Below the pieces are notes generated by a model. The model had not been told where the DNA came from. It worked only from the letters and a program-made list of their open reading frames with translations, and ran no database searches. Positions 44,848 to 54,565 of a DNA stretch of 64,000 nt are shown piece after piece. The stretch lies in NCBI GenBank assembly GCA_021732215.1, contig JAKFVL010000032.1:1-64000 (forward strand), read 5' to 3'. Position numbers and translations under genes: made by a program. Positions within the stretch are counted from its first letter, which is position 1, and each line of letters opens with the position of its first letter. This DNA comes from Hyphomicrobiales bacterium. Lineage in GTDB: Bacteria; Pseudomonadota; Alphaproteobacteria; Rhizobiales; Xanthobacteraceae.

Positions 44848-46263
44848 TCACCGCCACTCCCTCACATCCACGAAGTGACCCGCGATCGCGGCGGCGGCTG
44901 CCATGGCCGGTGAGACGAGGTGGGTGCGGCCCTTAAAACCCTGGCGGCCCTCGAAGTTGCGGTTCGAGGTGGAGGCGCAGCGCTCCTCCGGTTTCAGCTT
45001 GTCCGGGTTCATCGCAAGGCACATCGAGCAGCCCGGCTCGCGCCATTCGAACCCGGCCTTGATGAAAATCTTGTCGAGGCCTTCCTGCTCCGCCTGCTCC
45101 TTCACGAGGCCGCTTCCCGGCACGATCATGGCGTTGACGCTGGCGTTCACGGTCTTGCCGTTCACCATCGCGGCCGCCGCGCGCAAATCCTCGATGCGGC
45201 CGTTGGTGCACGAGCCGATGAACACGCGGTCGAGCTTGATGTCGGTGATCTTCGTGCCCGCGACGAGACCCATGTAGGCCAGAGCGCGCTGCTTCGACAG
45301 CCGCTTGGCCTCGTCGGCAATGTCATCCGGGTTTGGCACCTTGCCCGCGATCGAGATCACGTCTTCAGGGCTCGTGCCCCAGGTCACGATCGGCGGCAGC
45401 TTCGCCGCATCGAGACGGATTTCGGAATCAAACCGCGCGCCTTCGTCGCTGCGCAGCGTGTCCCAGTAGCGCCGCGCCGCGTCCCATGCCGCGCCTTTCG
45501 GAGACTTCGGCCGGTCTTTGAGAAATTCAAACGCCTTCTCGTCCGGCGCGACGAGGCCTGCGCGCGCGCCGCCCTCGATCGACATGTTGCACACCGTCAT
45601 GCGGCCTTCCATCGACAGCGCGCGGATCGCGTCGCCGGCATATTCCAGCACATGGCCGGTGCCGCCCGCGGTGCCGATCTCGCCGATGATCGCCAGAATG
45701 ATGTCCTTCGCGGTGACGCCGTCCGGCAGTTTGCCGTCGACGATCGCGCGCATGTTCTTGGCCTTCTTCTGGATCAGCGTCTGCGTGGCGAGCACATGCT
45801 CGACCTCGGACGTGCCGATGCCGTGGGCGAGCGCGCCGAACGCGCCGTGCGTCGAGGTATGGCTGTCGCCGCAGACGATGGTGGTGCCGGGCAGGGTGAA
45901 GCCCTGCTCGGGACCGATGATGTGAACCACGCCCTGGCGCTTGTCGAACTCGTCGTAATACTCGACGCCGAAGAATTTCGCGTTGTCGGCGAGCGCTGCG
46001 ATCTGCTCGGCGCTTTCCGGATCGGGATTGGGCTTGCTGCGGTCGGTGGTCGGCACGTTGTGATCGACCACGGCGAGCGTCTTCTCCGGCGCGTGCACCT
46101 TGCGGCCCGAGGTGCGCAGGCCTTCGAACGCCTGCGGGCTCGTCACCTCATGGACGAGGTGGCGATCGATATACAGAAGACAGGTGCCGTCCTCGGCTTC
46201 GTGTACGAGGTGGTCGTTCCAGATCTTGTCGTAGAGCGTCGTCGGTTTGCCGGTTGCGGACAT
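44848..46263 (-). CDS. leuC: 3-isopropylmalate dehydratase large subunit
   Basis: 471-residue aconitase-family subunit holding the 4Fe–4S cluster. [18 protein letters not shown] provides the first cysteine, and [15 protein letters not shown] the other two. [30 protein letters not shown] is the active-site signature. With LeuD it isomerises isopropylmalate in leucine synthesis. Its 3' end carries a small hairpin (44839–44859), and the restriction–modification genes follow 73 bases downstream. Confidence 0.98.
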   Translation of the reverse strand: MSATGKPTTLYDKIWNDHLVHEAEDGTCLLYIDRHLVHEVTSPQAFEGLRTSGRKVHAPEKTLAVVDHNVPTTDRSKPNPDPESAEQIAALADNAKFFGVEYYDEFDKRQGVVHIIGPEQGFTLPGTTIVCGDSHTSTHGAFGALAHGIGTSEVEHVLATQTLIQKKAKNMRAIVDGKLPDGVTAKDIILAIIGEIGTAGGTGHVLEYAGDAIRALSMEGRMTVCNMSIEGGARAGLVAPDEKAFEFLKDRPKSPKGAAWDAARRYWDTLRSDEGARFDSEIRLDAAKLPPIVTWGTSPEDVISIAGKVPNPDDIADEAKRLSKQRALAYMGLVAGTKITDIKLDRVFIGSCTNGRIEDLRAAAAMVNGKTVNASVNAMIVPGSGLVKEQAEQEGLDKIFIKAGFEWREPGCSMCLAMNPDKLKPEERCASTSNRNFEGRQGFKGRTHLVSPAMAAAAAIAGHFVDVREWR

Positions 46264-46553
46264 GATGTGCGGTCCTGATGCGATCGTCTGAAAATCGGAA
46301 AGCGGTTTGAAGATGCGCGCGGCCGAACGCGCGCCATGCGATTCAAATCAGCTTGCAAGCGCAGCCGTCGTCAGCCGCCCGAAAAAACGTCCGGGCAGGC
46401 GGCAGCGGTCGTCCAGAATCACGCGGCCGACGACACGGTGCTGGCAAAGCTGGTTGCGATCTTGAACCATTCCACACTGTAACATAGGTGCGCAAAACCC
46501 GACAATCGAGGGACGCGCTTGCTCCGGCAATGTCTCGCATGCGGACAGTGTCA

Positions 46554-46651
46554 TCCCTCCCCCTCTGGTGGGGAGGGTGGCGAGCGAATTGCCCCCACCC
46601 CGACCTCCGCTTCGCTCGGCCGACCCTCCCCACGCTCCGCGGGGAAGGGAG
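46554..46651. repeat. GC-rich inverted-pair repeat (family A), leuC–rplS spacer
   Basis: Left unit is the hairpin CCCTCCCC/GGGGAGGG (46556–46577). Right unit starts CCCCCACCCCGACC (46591) and ends with GACCCTCCCC…GCGGGGAAGGG. Same layout as the pairs at 26123–26267 and 56116–56227. Confidence 0.8.
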
Positions 46652-46666
46652 TTCTCTGCCGCAACA

Positions 46667-46694
46667 AAAAGCGCGGCTTTAGAGCCGCGCTTTT
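46667..46694 (-). terminator. rho-independent terminator after rplS
   Basis: AAAAGCGCGGCT, 4-base loop, AGCCGCGCTTTT: perfect stem with A/T ends. Ends the rpsP–rimM–trmD–rplS transcription unit on the minus strand. Confidence 0.92.
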
Positions 46695-46717
46695 GCAAAT
46701 CTGGAAGTGGTGGCGGC

Positions 46718-47101
46718 TCAGCTCGCGGCCTTATCCTGCTGCTTGTCCTGCTTCTCGACGATGCGGGCCGATTTGCCGCGCAGGTCGCGCAGGTAATACA
46801 GCTTGGCGCGGCGCACCTTGCCGCGGCGCACGACCTTGATCGAGTCGATCATCGGCGAGTGGATCGGGAAAACGCGCTCGACGCCTTCGCCGTAGGAGAT
46901 CTTGCGCACGGTGAAGCTCTCGTTGAGGCCGCCGCCGCTGCGTCCGATGCACACGCCCTCATAGGCCTGCACGCGGGTGCGCTCGCCTTCCTTGACCTTC
47001 ACGTTGACGATCACGGTGTCGCCGGGCGCGAAGTCCGGAACCTCGCGGGCCGCCACGAGCTTCTCGAGCTGCTCTTTTTCGAGTTCCTGAATGATGTTCA
47101 T
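46718..47101 (-). CDS. rplS: 50S ribosomal protein L19
   Basis: 127-residue ribosomal protein at the 30S/50S interface. [60 protein letters not shown] is the family signature. The ATG at 47101 is chosen for the normal N-terminus ([11 protein letters not shown]); the frame extends upstream without similarity. Last gene of the rpsP-rimM-trmD-rplS order conserved across bacteria. Confidence 0.98.
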   Translation of the reverse strand: MNIIQELEKEQLEKLVAAREVPDFAPGDTVIVNVKVKEGERTRVQAYEGVCIGRSGGGLNESFTVRKISYGEGVERVFPIHSPMIDSIKVVRRGKVRRAKLYYLRDLRGKSARIVEKQDKQQDKAAS

Positions 47102-47201
47102 CGTCAAATCTCCATCGGCGGCGCTACCTATAAGGCTGCGCGAACGCTCTATCCTGAATAGCGAGGATTTGGCGCTGCTATACGTCAATCGGCTTCCGTT
47201 G

Positions 47202-47930
47202 TCACCCGTCCGTCGTGTTTTTTGGCGGCTTTTGGCCGGGCTCAAGAGCGCCTCTTGCAGCATAAAGGTCCGGGCGGCGGCTTTTGGTGAGGTTTCCGGC
47301 CTGTTCCCGGCGCCAGTCGGCGACTTTTGCGTGATCGCCCGAGGTCAGCACCTCCGGAATTAACCGTCCCTCGAACGCCTGAGGGCGGGTGTACTGCGGG
47401 TATTCCAGCAGGCCGGCCGAGAAGCTCTCGTCCTCGCCGGAGGCCATTTTCCCCATCACGCCGGGCAACAGCCGGACGCAGGCATCGATCAGCGCCATGG
47501 CGGCGATCTCGCCGCCAGACAGTACATAGTCGCCTATCGAGATTTCCTCGAGGTTGCGGGCGTCGATCACACGCTGGTCGATCCCCTCGAAGCGACCACA
47601 GACGATCAGCGGTCCCGATCCTGCTGCGATCTCGGCGACGCGCGCCTGCGTCAGCGGCGTGCCGCGCGGAGACATCAGCAGCCGCGGGCGATCCGGCGAA
47701 ATATTCGCAGCGTCTATCGCTGCGGCGAGAACATCGGCGCGCAACACCATGCCCGGCCCGCCGCCGGCTGGCGTATCGTCGACACTGCGGTGCTTGTCGG
47801 TGGCGGAATTGCGAATGTCGCGCGCCTCAAGCTGCCAGAGACCGGACGTCAGCGCCTTGCCTGCGAGGCTGATGCCGAGCGGGCCGGGAAACATATCTGG
47901 AAACAGCGTGAGCACGGTGGCGCGCCACAT
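47202..47930 (-). CDS. trmD: tRNA (guanine-N1)-methyltransferase
   Basis: 242-residue SPOUT-fold enzyme that methylates G37 of tRNAs and prevents frameshifting. [21 protein letters not shown] at the N-terminus, [17 protein letters not shown], and the knot segment [32 protein letters not shown] are diagnostic. Lies three bases after rimM and before rplS. Confidence 0.97.
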   Translation of the reverse strand: MWRATVLTLFPDMFPGPLGISLAGKALTSGLWQLEARDIRNSATDKHRSVDDTPAGGGPGMVLRADVLAAAIDAANISPDRPRLLMSPRGTPLTQARVAEIAAGSGPLIVCGRFEGIDQRVIDARNLEEISIGDYVLSGGEIAAMALIDACVRLLPGVMGKMASGEDESFSAGLLEYPQYTRPQAFEGRLIPEVLTSGDHAKVADWRREQAGNLTKSRRPDLYAARGALEPGQKPPKNTTDG

Positions 47931-47932
47931 GT

Positions 47933-48475
47933 TTAAGTGCCTGTGCGGTCGGCATCGGCCGGCGTATCGCCTTCGATCTCGCTTGGCAGTTCGACGATGA
48001 TTTTGCCGCCGTCGAAATCCACTGTCGGAACCACCGCGTTGGTGAACGGCAGCAAAAGCGCGGGGCCTTTTGCCGGTTTGATCTCGATGATGTCGCCGGC
48101 GCCGAAGTTATGCAGCGCGATGACTTCGCCGATGGTGTCGCCTTGTGCGTTATCGGCGCGCAGTCCGATCAGATCGGCGTGATAGTATTCGCCGTCATCG
48201 GGCGCGGGCAGCATGTCGCGTGACACGTACAACTCGATTCCATTGATGCGTTCGGCGTCGTCGCGGGTCGCGATGCCTTTCAGCGTCGCGACCAGATGAT
48301 CCTTCGCCTCGCGCGCACGCACGACTTCAAAGCTGCGCGCGCCGTCTTTCGTCGTGAGCGGGCCGTAACGCATTACGGCCAGCGGATCTTGCGTGAATGG
48401 CCAAAGTCTCACCTCGCCGCGCACGCCATGCGCGGCGCCGATTCGAGCAACGCAGATTGGCGCTGCTTTCGTCAC
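47933..48475 (-). CDS. rimM: 16S rRNA processing protein RimM
   Basis: 180-residue assembly factor for the 30S head; binds S19. [24 protein letters not shown] opens the N-terminal RimM domain, and [37 protein letters not shown] is the PRC-barrel domain. Conserved position between rpsP and trmD, with an 8-base gap from rpsP. Codon use ordinary. Confidence 0.96.
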   Translation of the reverse strand: MTKAAPICVARIGAAHGVRGEVRLWPFTQDPLAVMRYGPLTTKDGARSFEVVRAREAKDHLVATLKGIATRDDAERINGIELYVSRDMLPAPDDGEYYHADLIGLRADNAQGDTIGEVIALHNFGAGDIIEIKPAKGPALLLPFTNAVVPTVDFDGGKIIVELPSEIEGDTPADADRTGT

Positions 48476-48483
48476 GAAAGTTC

Positions 48484-48816
48484 TTACGCCTTGGCTGCGG
48501 CTTCGGCGTTAGCCTTGCGCTCCTTGCGCGGCACGGCCTTTTCGGGATTGTTGCGTGATGTTCGCTTGGCAACGCCGGCGGCGTCGAGGAAACGCATCAC
48601 GCGGTCCGACGGCTGCGCGCCCTTGGCCATCCAGGTCTTGACCTTGTCCATGTCGAGCTTGAGGCGGGCTTCGTTGTCCTTGGGCAGCAGCGGATTGAAG
48701 TGACCGAGACGCTCGATGAAGCGGCCATCGCGCGGGAAGCGCGAGTCGGCGACGACGACGTGGTAGACCGGACGCTTCTTGGTGCCTGCGCGAGCGAGGC
48801 GGATGACGACGGACAT
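48484..48816 (-). CDS. rpsP: 30S ribosomal protein S16
   Basis: 110-residue ribosomal protein. [40 protein letters not shown] is the classical N-terminal signature. The C-terminus carries the Ala/Lys-rich extension common in alphaproteobacteria. First gene of the minus-strand ribosomal group; the ffh gene precedes it beyond a palindromic repeat. Confidence 0.98.
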   Translation of the reverse strand: MSVVIRLARAGTKKRPVYHVVVADSRFPRDGRFIERLGHFNPLLPKDNEARLKLDMDKVKTWMAKGAQPSDRVMRFLDAAGVAKRTSRNNPEKAVPRKERKANAEAAAKA

Positions 48817-48852
48817 TTATTTCTCCTGAAAAGTTCGGTTGCGTTTGATCTC

Positions 48853-48925
48853 GCCGTCATTGCGAGGAGGCGAAGCCGACGAAGCAATCCAGCCCCGGAT
48901 TGCTTCGCTTCGCTCGCAATGACGG
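48853..48925. repeat. CGTCATTGCGAGG-type palindromic repeat (family C)
   Basis: CCGTCATTGCGAGGAGGCG … GAAGCAATCC followed by GGATTGCTTCG … TCGCAATGACGG: a long imperfect palindrome filling the rpsP–ffh spacer. Confidence 0.85.
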
Positions 48926-48933
48926 AAATTCTT

Positions 48934-50487
48934 TCACTTCTTTTTCCCCAGTCCCGGAAAGCCTCCAAGGCCTGGTAATCCTGGTTTTCCGAGCCCCGAA
49001 AGACCTGACGGCGGTGCGCCAAGACCTGATGAGCCAAGACCTGCGGGGAAATCTTTCGGCAGGCCGGTCATGCCTTGCGGCAAGCCGCCAGGCATCTTGT
49101 CGGCAAGCGCTTTCATCTGTTCCGCGGACGGCATGCCGCCGCCGCCAAAACCCATCGCTTGCGCCATTCCCGCCATCGGTCCGCGCTTGCCCTGACCCAT
49201 GGCCTTCATCATGTCGGCCATGTTCCGGTGCATCTTGAGCAGCTTGTTGACCTCTTCGACCTTCAGCCCCGCGCCGGCGGCAATACGCTTTTTGCGGCTG
49301 GCTTTGAGAATGTCGGGGTTCTTGCGTTCCTGCCGCGTCATCGAATCGATCACAGCGACCTGACGCTTCACCACCTTGTCGTCGAGATTGGCGGCCGCAA
49401 TCTGGTTCTTCATCTTGGCGATGCCCGGCATCATGCCGAGCAAGCCGCCGATGCCGCCCATATTTTTCATCTGCATCAGCTGTTCGCGCAGATCGGACAG
49501 ATCGAACTGGCCCTTGCGCATCTTCTCGGCTGCGCGTGCGGCCTTTTCGGCGTCGATATGCGCCGCCGCCTTCTCGACCAGAGACACCACGTCGCCCATG
49601 CCGAGAATGCGGCCGGCGATACGCGAGGGATGAAAGTCTTCCAGCGCGTCGCTCTTTTCGCCGGTGCCGATCAGCTTGATCGGCTTGCCGGTAACCGCGC
49701 GCATCGACAGCGCGGCGCCACCGCGGCCGTCACCGTCCACGCGGGTCAATACGATGCCGGTGAGGCCGACGCGCTCGTCGAACGAGCGCGCCAGATTAAC
49801 GGCGTCCTGACCGGTCAGAGAATCGGCGACCAGCAGCACTTCATGCGGATTGGCCGAGGTCTTCACCGCGGCAGCTTCCTGCATCATCTCTTCATCGAGC
49901 GTGGTGCGGCCGGCGGTGTCGAGAATCACGACATCGTAGCCGCCGAGCTTGCCGGCCTGCAGCGCGCGCTGTGCGATCTGCGTCGGCATCTGGCCAGCAA
50001 CGATCGGCAGGGTTTCGACGCCATTCTCGCGGCCAAGCACGGCGAGCTGTTCCTGTGCGGCCGGACGATAGACGTCGAGCGACGCCATCAGAACTTTTTT
50101 CTTGTCGCGCTGGGTGAGGCGGCGCGCGAGCTTTGCCGACGTCGTGGTTTTGCCCGAGCCTTGCAGGCCGACCATCATGATGGCGACCGGCGGCACCGCG
50201 ATCAGATCGATGCCTTGACCTTCGGAGCCGAGCATTTCCACGAGCTGGTCGTGGACGATCTTGACCACCATCTGGCCGGGCGTGACCGACTTGACGACGG
50301 TGGCGCCAACGGCTTGTTCGCGGACTTTCTCCGTAAACGAACGCACGACATCGAGCGCGACGTCGGCTTCCAGCAGCGCGCGGCGGATTTCGCGCATGGC
50401 GGCATCGACGTCGGCCTCGCTGAGCGCGCCACGCCCGGTCAGCCGATCGAGAATTCCACCAAGCCGTTCCGACAGATTGTCGAACAA
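48934..50487 (-). CDS. ffh: signal recognition particle protein Ffh
   Basis: 517-residue SRP54 GTPase. N domain (1–100), then the G domain with GLQGSGKTTTSAKLA (P-loop, about residues 105–120), LLVDTAGR-type DTAGRTTLDEE, TRVDGDGRGGAALS and the GTGEKSDALEDFHP closing loop. The methionine-rich M domain (about 320–460; MQMKNMGGIGGLLGMMPG) binds signal peptides and 4.5S RNA, and the C-terminus is a Gly/Leu/Pro-rich tail. Its receptor gene ftsY lies at 56.8 kb. Confidence 0.98.
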   Translation of the reverse strand: MFDNLSERLGGILDRLTGRGALSEADVDAAMREIRRALLEADVALDVVRSFTEKVREQAVGATVVKSVTPGQMVVKIVHDQLVEMLGSEGQGIDLIAVPPVAIMMVGLQGSGKTTTSAKLARRLTQRDKKKVLMASLDVYRPAAQEQLAVLGRENGVETLPIVAGQMPTQIAQRALQAGKLGGYDVVILDTAGRTTLDEEMMQEAAAVKTSANPHEVLLVADSLTGQDAVNLARSFDERVGLTGIVLTRVDGDGRGGAALSMRAVTGKPIKLIGTGEKSDALEDFHPSRIAGRILGMGDVVSLVEKAAAHIDAEKAARAAEKMRKGQFDLSDLREQLMQMKNMGGIGGLLGMMPGIAKMKNQIAAANLDDKVVKRQVAVIDSMTRQERKNPDILKASRKKRIAAGAGLKVEEVNKLLKMHRNMADMMKAMGQGKRGPMAGMAQAMGFGGGGMPSAEQMKALADKMPGGLPQGMTGLPKDFPAGLGSSGLGAPPSGLSGLGKPGLPGLGGFPGLGKKK

Positions 50488-50813
50488 GTTTCGTATCCTG
50501 CTGCCTCACCCTGAGGAGCATGCGCAGCATGCGTCTCGAAGGGTGATTTCGTTCATCGCTTGCCTCATCCTTCGAGACGCCGCTTTGCGGCTCCTCAGGA
50601 TGAGGAATTCAAAACACGTTTACACCCGAGGGCGCACAGCGCTGTCGGGCGTTGACCTCCGGTCTCTCAAGGGCCGGTCGGCGGGTCGAAAAGAACGTCT
50701 TTTCGAGAATTGGGCGGGGTTAAACCCCGGACCTCGCCGAAAGTCAAGAAATCGCGGAAAAGTGCTGTTTTTGGGGCTGGCTAAGGCCTTTAGACCTTGC
50801 TGAAACGGCTGCC
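50488..50813. other. 326-base spacer between ffh and the MBL gene
   Basis: Left part is a family B inverted-pair repeat (50508–50604). The remainder (50605–50813) shows no gene and no recognised motif; promoters for the two divergent genes are expected here. Confidence 0.7.
50508..50604. repeat. CATCCTGAGG-type palindromic repeat pair (family B), copy 2
   Basis: Left unit CACCCTGAGGAGC … GCGTCTCGAAGGGTG. Right unit in inverse orientation, CTCATCCTTCGAGACGC … GGCTCCTCAGGATGAGG, after an 18-base spacer. Confidence 0.88.
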
Positions 50814-51887
50814 ATGGACCAAATCCGGCCCATGACAATTTCCCGCCGTGGCTTCTTCGGGTTGCTGGCTGCGGCCGCCGCAGCCGTTGGCCTGCCAGTG
50901 GCCTGGTATTCCCGGAATTATGCTGGTCCGGTATCAGATCATTTCGACGGCGTGCGGTTCTTCGATCCCGAGGGCGCGCAGCTCAAAAGTCCGATCCATC
51001 TCCTCAAGTGGCAGCTCACGCCGAACAAGCCGAAGTGGCCAGAATGGGCGCCATCGCCGCTGCCGCCTGACGAGCCGCCGCAGCGTGTGAACGGCAACAA
51101 AATCCGATTCGCGTTCGTCGGGCATGCGAGCTGGCTGATCCAGACCGCGGGCCTGAACATCCTGATCGATCCGATCTGGTCGGATCGCGCATCGCCGGTG
51201 ACGTTCGCCGGGCCGAAACGCCACAACGATCCAGGCATTGCTTTCGACAAGCTGCCCCCGATCGATGTCGTGCTGGTGTCACATGGTCACTACGACCATC
51301 TCGACATGCCGACGTTATCGAAACTTGCCGCAAAGGACTCGCCGCGTGTAATCACGCCGCTTGGCAACGATCTCGTGATGAAGGACGGCGACAGCGCAAT
51401 CAACGCCTCGGGTTACGATTGGGGCGATCGTGTCGAGATCGGCAACGGCATCGCGGTCACGCTGGTGCGGACACGGCACTGGTCGGCGCGCGGCATGTTC
51501 GATCGCAACAAGACGCTGTGGGCGAGCTTCGTTCTGGAGGCGCCCGCCGGCAAAATCTACATCGTCTGCGATTCAGGCTATGGCGAGGGCAAGCTGTTTC
51601 GCGACGTGAAGGCCGCGCATGGCCCGCTGCGGGCGGCGATCCTGCCCATCGGCGCGTATGAGCCGCGCTGGTTCCTGAAAGATCAGCACATGTCGCCGTC
51701 GGATGCGGTGATGGCGCTGAACGATTGCGGGGCGCAACAGGCGTTCGCGCATCACTTCGGCACGTTCAAGCTGACCGACGAACTGATCGATCAGCCGGTG
51801 AGCGATCTCCACGCCGCGCTCGATGAGAAGGGCATCGCGCGTGAACGCTTTCTCGCGCCGAAGCCCGGACAGGTGTTTGAGATTTGA
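50814..51887 (+). CDS. Tat-exported MBL-fold metallohydrolase (NAPE-PLD/UlaG-like)
   Basis: 357 residues (a start at the second ATG, 50832, is possible). A twin-arginine signal SRRGFFGLLAAAAAAVG (Arg11–12) precedes a metallo-beta-lactamase fold with H157-G-H159-Y-D161-H162, TRHWSARGMFDRNKTLWASFVLEA, VCDSGYG and FAHHFGTFKL. These patterns match the N-acyl-phosphatidylethanolamine-phospholipase-D-like group. Substrate in bacteria unknown; periplasmic location inferred from the signal. Confidence 0.88.
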   Translation: MDQIRPMTISRRGFFGLLAAAAAAVGLPVAWYSRNYAGPVSDHFDGVRFFDPEGAQLKSPIHLLKWQLTPNKPKWPEWAPSPLPPDEPPQRVNGNKIRFAFVGHASWLIQTAGLNILIDPIWSDRASPVTFAGPKRHNDPGIAFDKLPPIDVVLVSHGHYDHLDMPTLSKLAAKDSPRVITPLGNDLVMKDGDSAINASGYDWGDRVEIGNGIAVTLVRTRHWSARGMFDRNKTLWASFVLEAPAGKIYIVCDSGYGEGKLFRDVKAAHGPLRAAILPIGAYEPRWFLKDQHMSPSDAVMALNDCGAQQAFAHHFGTFKLTDELIDQPVSDLHAALDEKGIARERFLAPKPGQVFEI

Positions 51888-51895
51888 ACACCGCC

Positions 51896-52012
51896 GTCAT
51901 TCCGGGGCGTGAGCGGAGCGAACGAGCCCGGAATCCATAACCCCGTTATTTCAGCAATCAACGCAGGGAGTATGGATTCCGGACAGCCGCTGCGCGGCTT
52001 CCGGAATGACGA
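51896..52012. repeat. CGTCATTCCGGGG-type palindromic repeat pair (family C)
   Basis: CGTCATTCCGGGGCG … CGGAATCCATA, a short spacer, then TATGGATTCCGG … CCGGAATGACG: inverse units filling the spacer before the SIMPL gene. Confidence 0.85.
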
Positions 52013-52015
52013 CCA

Positions 52016-52723
52016 CTACTGCCCCGTTTTGATTTCGTAGGAGACACTCACCGCGATGCGGAGTGTTTCCTCTCCGGATGCAACGGGGACTGACGCGGGA
52101 GCGGCGGCAAACTTGCTGCGAAACACCGGCGGTCCCGGCGTGCCTTCTTCTGTAATGCTGATGGCATTGCCGAGCGTTACGTTCGCCGCCTTCGCATAGA
52201 TGTCGGCCTTGCGCCTTGCATCGGCGACAGCCTCGGCGCGCGCATTATCCAGCAGTTTCGACGCATTGGATACGCCGAACGAAATGCCGCCCATGTCGTT
52301 GACGCCGGCGGCGATCAGCGTGTCGATCACGCTCGCGACTTTCGTGATGTCGCGCAAGCGGACGCTGACGCGGTTGCGTGCCGTGTAGCCGACGATCTGT
52401 GGCGTCTGGCTTGTGGGCGTTCGCGTCGATGTCTGCGGTGTCAGCGACAGGCGAGAGGTTTGGTAGTCTTTCTCGGCCACGCCGGCGCTCTTCAGCGCCA
52501 GCAGCACCTTGCCCATCTGGGTGTTGTTGGCTTCGACCGCGTCACGCGCGGTTTTTGCCTCCGTCGTCACACCTGCATCGATCTCCGCGATATCCGGCGG
52601 CACCGAGATGCTGGCTTCGCCCGTGACCGAGATCGATGGCGGCGTCGGTTGCGCTGCCGCGATTTGTGTCAGCGTGATCGACGGCAGCAGCAATGCTGCA
52701 AGAAGGGGGGCAGCGCGCATCAT
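52016..52723 (-). CDS. SIMPL-domain (DUF541) periplasmic protein
   Basis: 235 residues with a signal peptide (about 1–24, ending IAAAQP). SISVTGEASISVPPDIAEIDAGVTTEAKTARDAVEANN and GYTARNRVSVRLRDITKVASVIDTLIAAGVNDMGGISFGVSN are typical of SIMPL/DUF541 proteins, which can form channel-like oligomers. Its start overlaps the stop of the GyrI-like gene by four bases (ATGA), so the two are translationally coupled. Confidence 0.92.
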   Translation of the reverse strand: MMRAAPLLAALLLPSITLTQIAAAQPTPPSISVTGEASISVPPDIAEIDAGVTTEAKTARDAVEANNTQMGKVLLALKSAGVAEKDYQTSRLSLTPQTSTRTPTSQTPQIVGYTARNRVSVRLRDITKVASVIDTLIAAGVNDMGGISFGVSNASKLLDNARAEAVADARRKADIYAKAANVTLGNAISITEEGTPGPPVFRSKFAAAPASVPVASGEETLRIAVSVSYEIKTGQ

Positions 52724-53478
52724 TTCGTCTTCGGTGGCACGAAGATGGTGATCACCAGCTTGTCCTCCGGTGTCTTCAGAGGATCGGTGCCGTACTCCTC
52801 GATGTAGGTGTCGTTCGCTTCCAGCTTCTTGTCGTCAAGGTAGTTGGTGATTGCCTCGTAGGTGTTCTCCATCGTGTCGTAAGACCCGCGATGGATGAAC
52901 TTCAGCACCTTGCCTTCCGGCGATTTGGCGATGACGACGTCTTTCGGAAGATTCTTCGGATCCTGCTCGACAGGCAATTGCGCTTGATAGGCGAGGCCGT
53001 TGTCGTCCGCCGAGGTGTAGACGATGATCGCCGGGCCCGACGCCTTGATGCCTTGCTTGTCAAGAACAGCGGTCAGGGTCTTGAGCGAGTCGGTCAGCGC
53101 CTCGAAAGCGTTGTCCCAGGTCGCGTTGCCCTTGATCGCAATCACCTTCTTGGCGGTCAGCGTGGTTTCCTCGCCGAACGGATCGGCGACCTGAACCTTG
53201 GCCTCTGCCGGAGGTGCTGCGGGCGTCTGTGCAGCGGCCGGCGGAGAAGTTGCCGGGGCGGGCGTCGCTGCTGGAGTTTCAGGCGCAGCGGGTGCAGGTG
53301 TCGCAGGTGCTGGCGTCGCTGCGGGAGGCGCAGCCGGAGTGGTGGCGGGAGGCGTCGCAGGGGGCGTCTGCGCCCAGGCCCCGGAGCCCAAGCTCGGAAG
53401 GCTCAGCGACCCCGTGAGGCTGAGCACGACGGCGGCCGGCATCAGCATCGCCAAACTCAAGGAACGGGGGGGCTTCAT
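52720..53478 (-). CDS. exported GyrI-like (effector-binding) domain protein with Pro/Ala-rich linker
   Basis: 252 residues from the ATG at 53478, chosen because GGAG precedes it and the signal peptide (about 1–37, ending SGAWAQ) is then near the N-terminus. A Pro/Ala/Thr-rich tract (about 38–93) is followed by a C-terminal GyrI-like/AraC effector-binding fold (about 105–252; AIKGNATWDNAFEALTDSLKTL, YQAQLPVEQDPKN, FIHRGSYDTMENTYEAITNYL, TYIEEYGTDPLKTPEDKLVITIFVPP). This domain normally binds small drugs; here it is exported. Coupled to the SIMPL gene. Confidence 0.85.
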   Translation of the reverse strand: MKPPRSLSLAMLMPAAVVLSLTGSLSLPSLGSGAWAQTPPATPPATTPAAPPAATPAPATPAPAAPETPAATPAPATSPPAAAQTPAAPPAEAKVQVADPFGEETTLTAKKVIAIKGNATWDNAFEALTDSLKTLTAVLDKQGIKASGPAIIVYTSADDNGLAYQAQLPVEQDPKNLPKDVVIAKSPEGKVLKFIHRGSYDTMENTYEAITNYLDDKKLEANDTYIEEYGTDPLKTPEDKLVITIFVPPKTK

Positions 53479-53688
53479 CGCAGTCTCCATTTGGGCCTCG
53501 CGCAACGAATGTCGGCGAAGCGATCCGGCATCAACGTCTTAACACGCTGCGGCGCATTTCGTCCCGCGACAGATATGAGCTCAGCGCAAAGCCGCCAGAG
53601 TGCAGCCAGACACAGAATTGCCGCACTAGGGCCCACTCCACTGGCCAACCGGCCCTGCCGCGCCATATAAGCGGCCTTGGGAAATCAT

Positions 53689-54555
53689 ATGAACTCGCTC
53701 GACAACCATAGCTTTGCGAAGATGAACGGCGTCGGCAACGAGATCGTCGTTGTCGATCTGCGGGATTCGCCTGCCGCTGTGGGTGCCGGCGAGGCACGGG
53801 CGATTGCGGCAGCCGTCCCTTATGACCAGCTCATGGTGTTGCATAAGCCGCGCCTGCAGGGCACCGCCGCGTTCATTCGCATTTTCAACAACGACGGCTC
53901 GGAAGCCGGAGCTTGCGGTAATGGCATGCGCTGCGTGGCGCGACTGATGTTCGAGGCGAGCGGCGAGCGCGGCCTGACCGTGGAGACACGCGCCGGTATT
54001 CTCAACGCTTGGCAGGGACCGTCGCCCGAACTTTATACGGTGGACATGGGCGCGCCGAAGTTCGGCTGGCAGGACATTCCGCTGGCGGAAGAATTTCGCG
54101 ACACTCGTTACATCGAGCTGCAGGTCGGCCCGATCGATGCGCCGATCCTGCATTCGCCGTCGGTCGTGAGCATGGGCAATCCGCACGCGATCTTCTGGGT
54201 CGACGACATTCATGCCTACGACCTCGAGCGCTTCGGGCCGCTGCTGGAAAATCATCCGATCTTTCCCGATCGCGCCAACATCACGCTGGCGCATATCGTC
54301 GATCGCGATCGCATCGAAATGAGAACCTGGGAGCGTGGCGCGGGCCTGACCAGGGCATGCGGCTCGGCGGCGTGCGCTACCGCGGTTTCAGCGGCGCGGC
54401 TCAAGCGCACCAATCGGATCGTGACGACCGCGCTGCCCGGTGGCGAGCTCGTAATCGAGTGGCGCGAAAAGGACGATCATGTGCTGATGACGGGAACGGC
54501 CGACTTCGAATACGAAGGCCGCTTCGATCCGTCGCTGTTCGCCAGCGTGGCGTGA
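53689..54555 (+). CDS. dapF: diaminopimelate epimerase
   Basis: 288-residue PLP-independent epimerase making meso-diaminopimelate for lysine and peptidoglycan. The two catalytic cysteines lie in ACGNGMRC (about residue 75) and ACGSAACA (about residue 224). [17 protein letters not shown] and [14 protein letters not shown] are also diagnostic. The ATG at 53689 is preferred over an upstream TTG at 53677. mtaB follows after ten bases. Confidence 0.97.
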   Translation: MNSLDNHSFAKMNGVGNEIVVVDLRDSPAAVGAGEARAIAAAVPYDQLMVLHKPRLQGTAAFIRIFNNDGSEAGACGNGMRCVARLMFEASGERGLTVETRAGILNAWQGPSPELYTVDMGAPKFGWQDIPLAEEFRDTRYIELQVGPIDAPILHSPSVVSMGNPHAIFWVDDIHAYDLERFGPLLENHPIFPDRANITLAHIVDRDRIEMRTWERGAGLTRACGSAACATAVSAARLKRTNRIVTTALPGGELVIEWREKDDHVLMTGTADFEYEGRFDPSLFASVA

Positions 54556-54565
54556 GGCGCGGATT

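Larger units (their letters stand above)
46264..46717. other. 454-base spacer between leuC and rplS
   Basis: Contains a family A inverted-pair repeat (46554–46651) and the rplS terminator (46667–46694). The leuC promoter must lie near its left end. No gene seen. Confidence 0.75.

Noticed and set aside
38834-44848. Integrase or tRNA-linked genomic island around the restriction–modification genes
   Set aside because: No integrase, tRNA gene or clear direct repeats found at either edge; it is described only as an islet.
44920-46278. 452-codon open frame antisense to leuC
   Set aside because: leuC matches its family over the full length on the other strand; the antisense product is Arg/His/Ala-rich with no recognisable domain.
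49075-50514. 479-codon open frame antisense to ffh
   Set aside because: Shadow of ffh, His/Arg/Gly-rich, no start signal.
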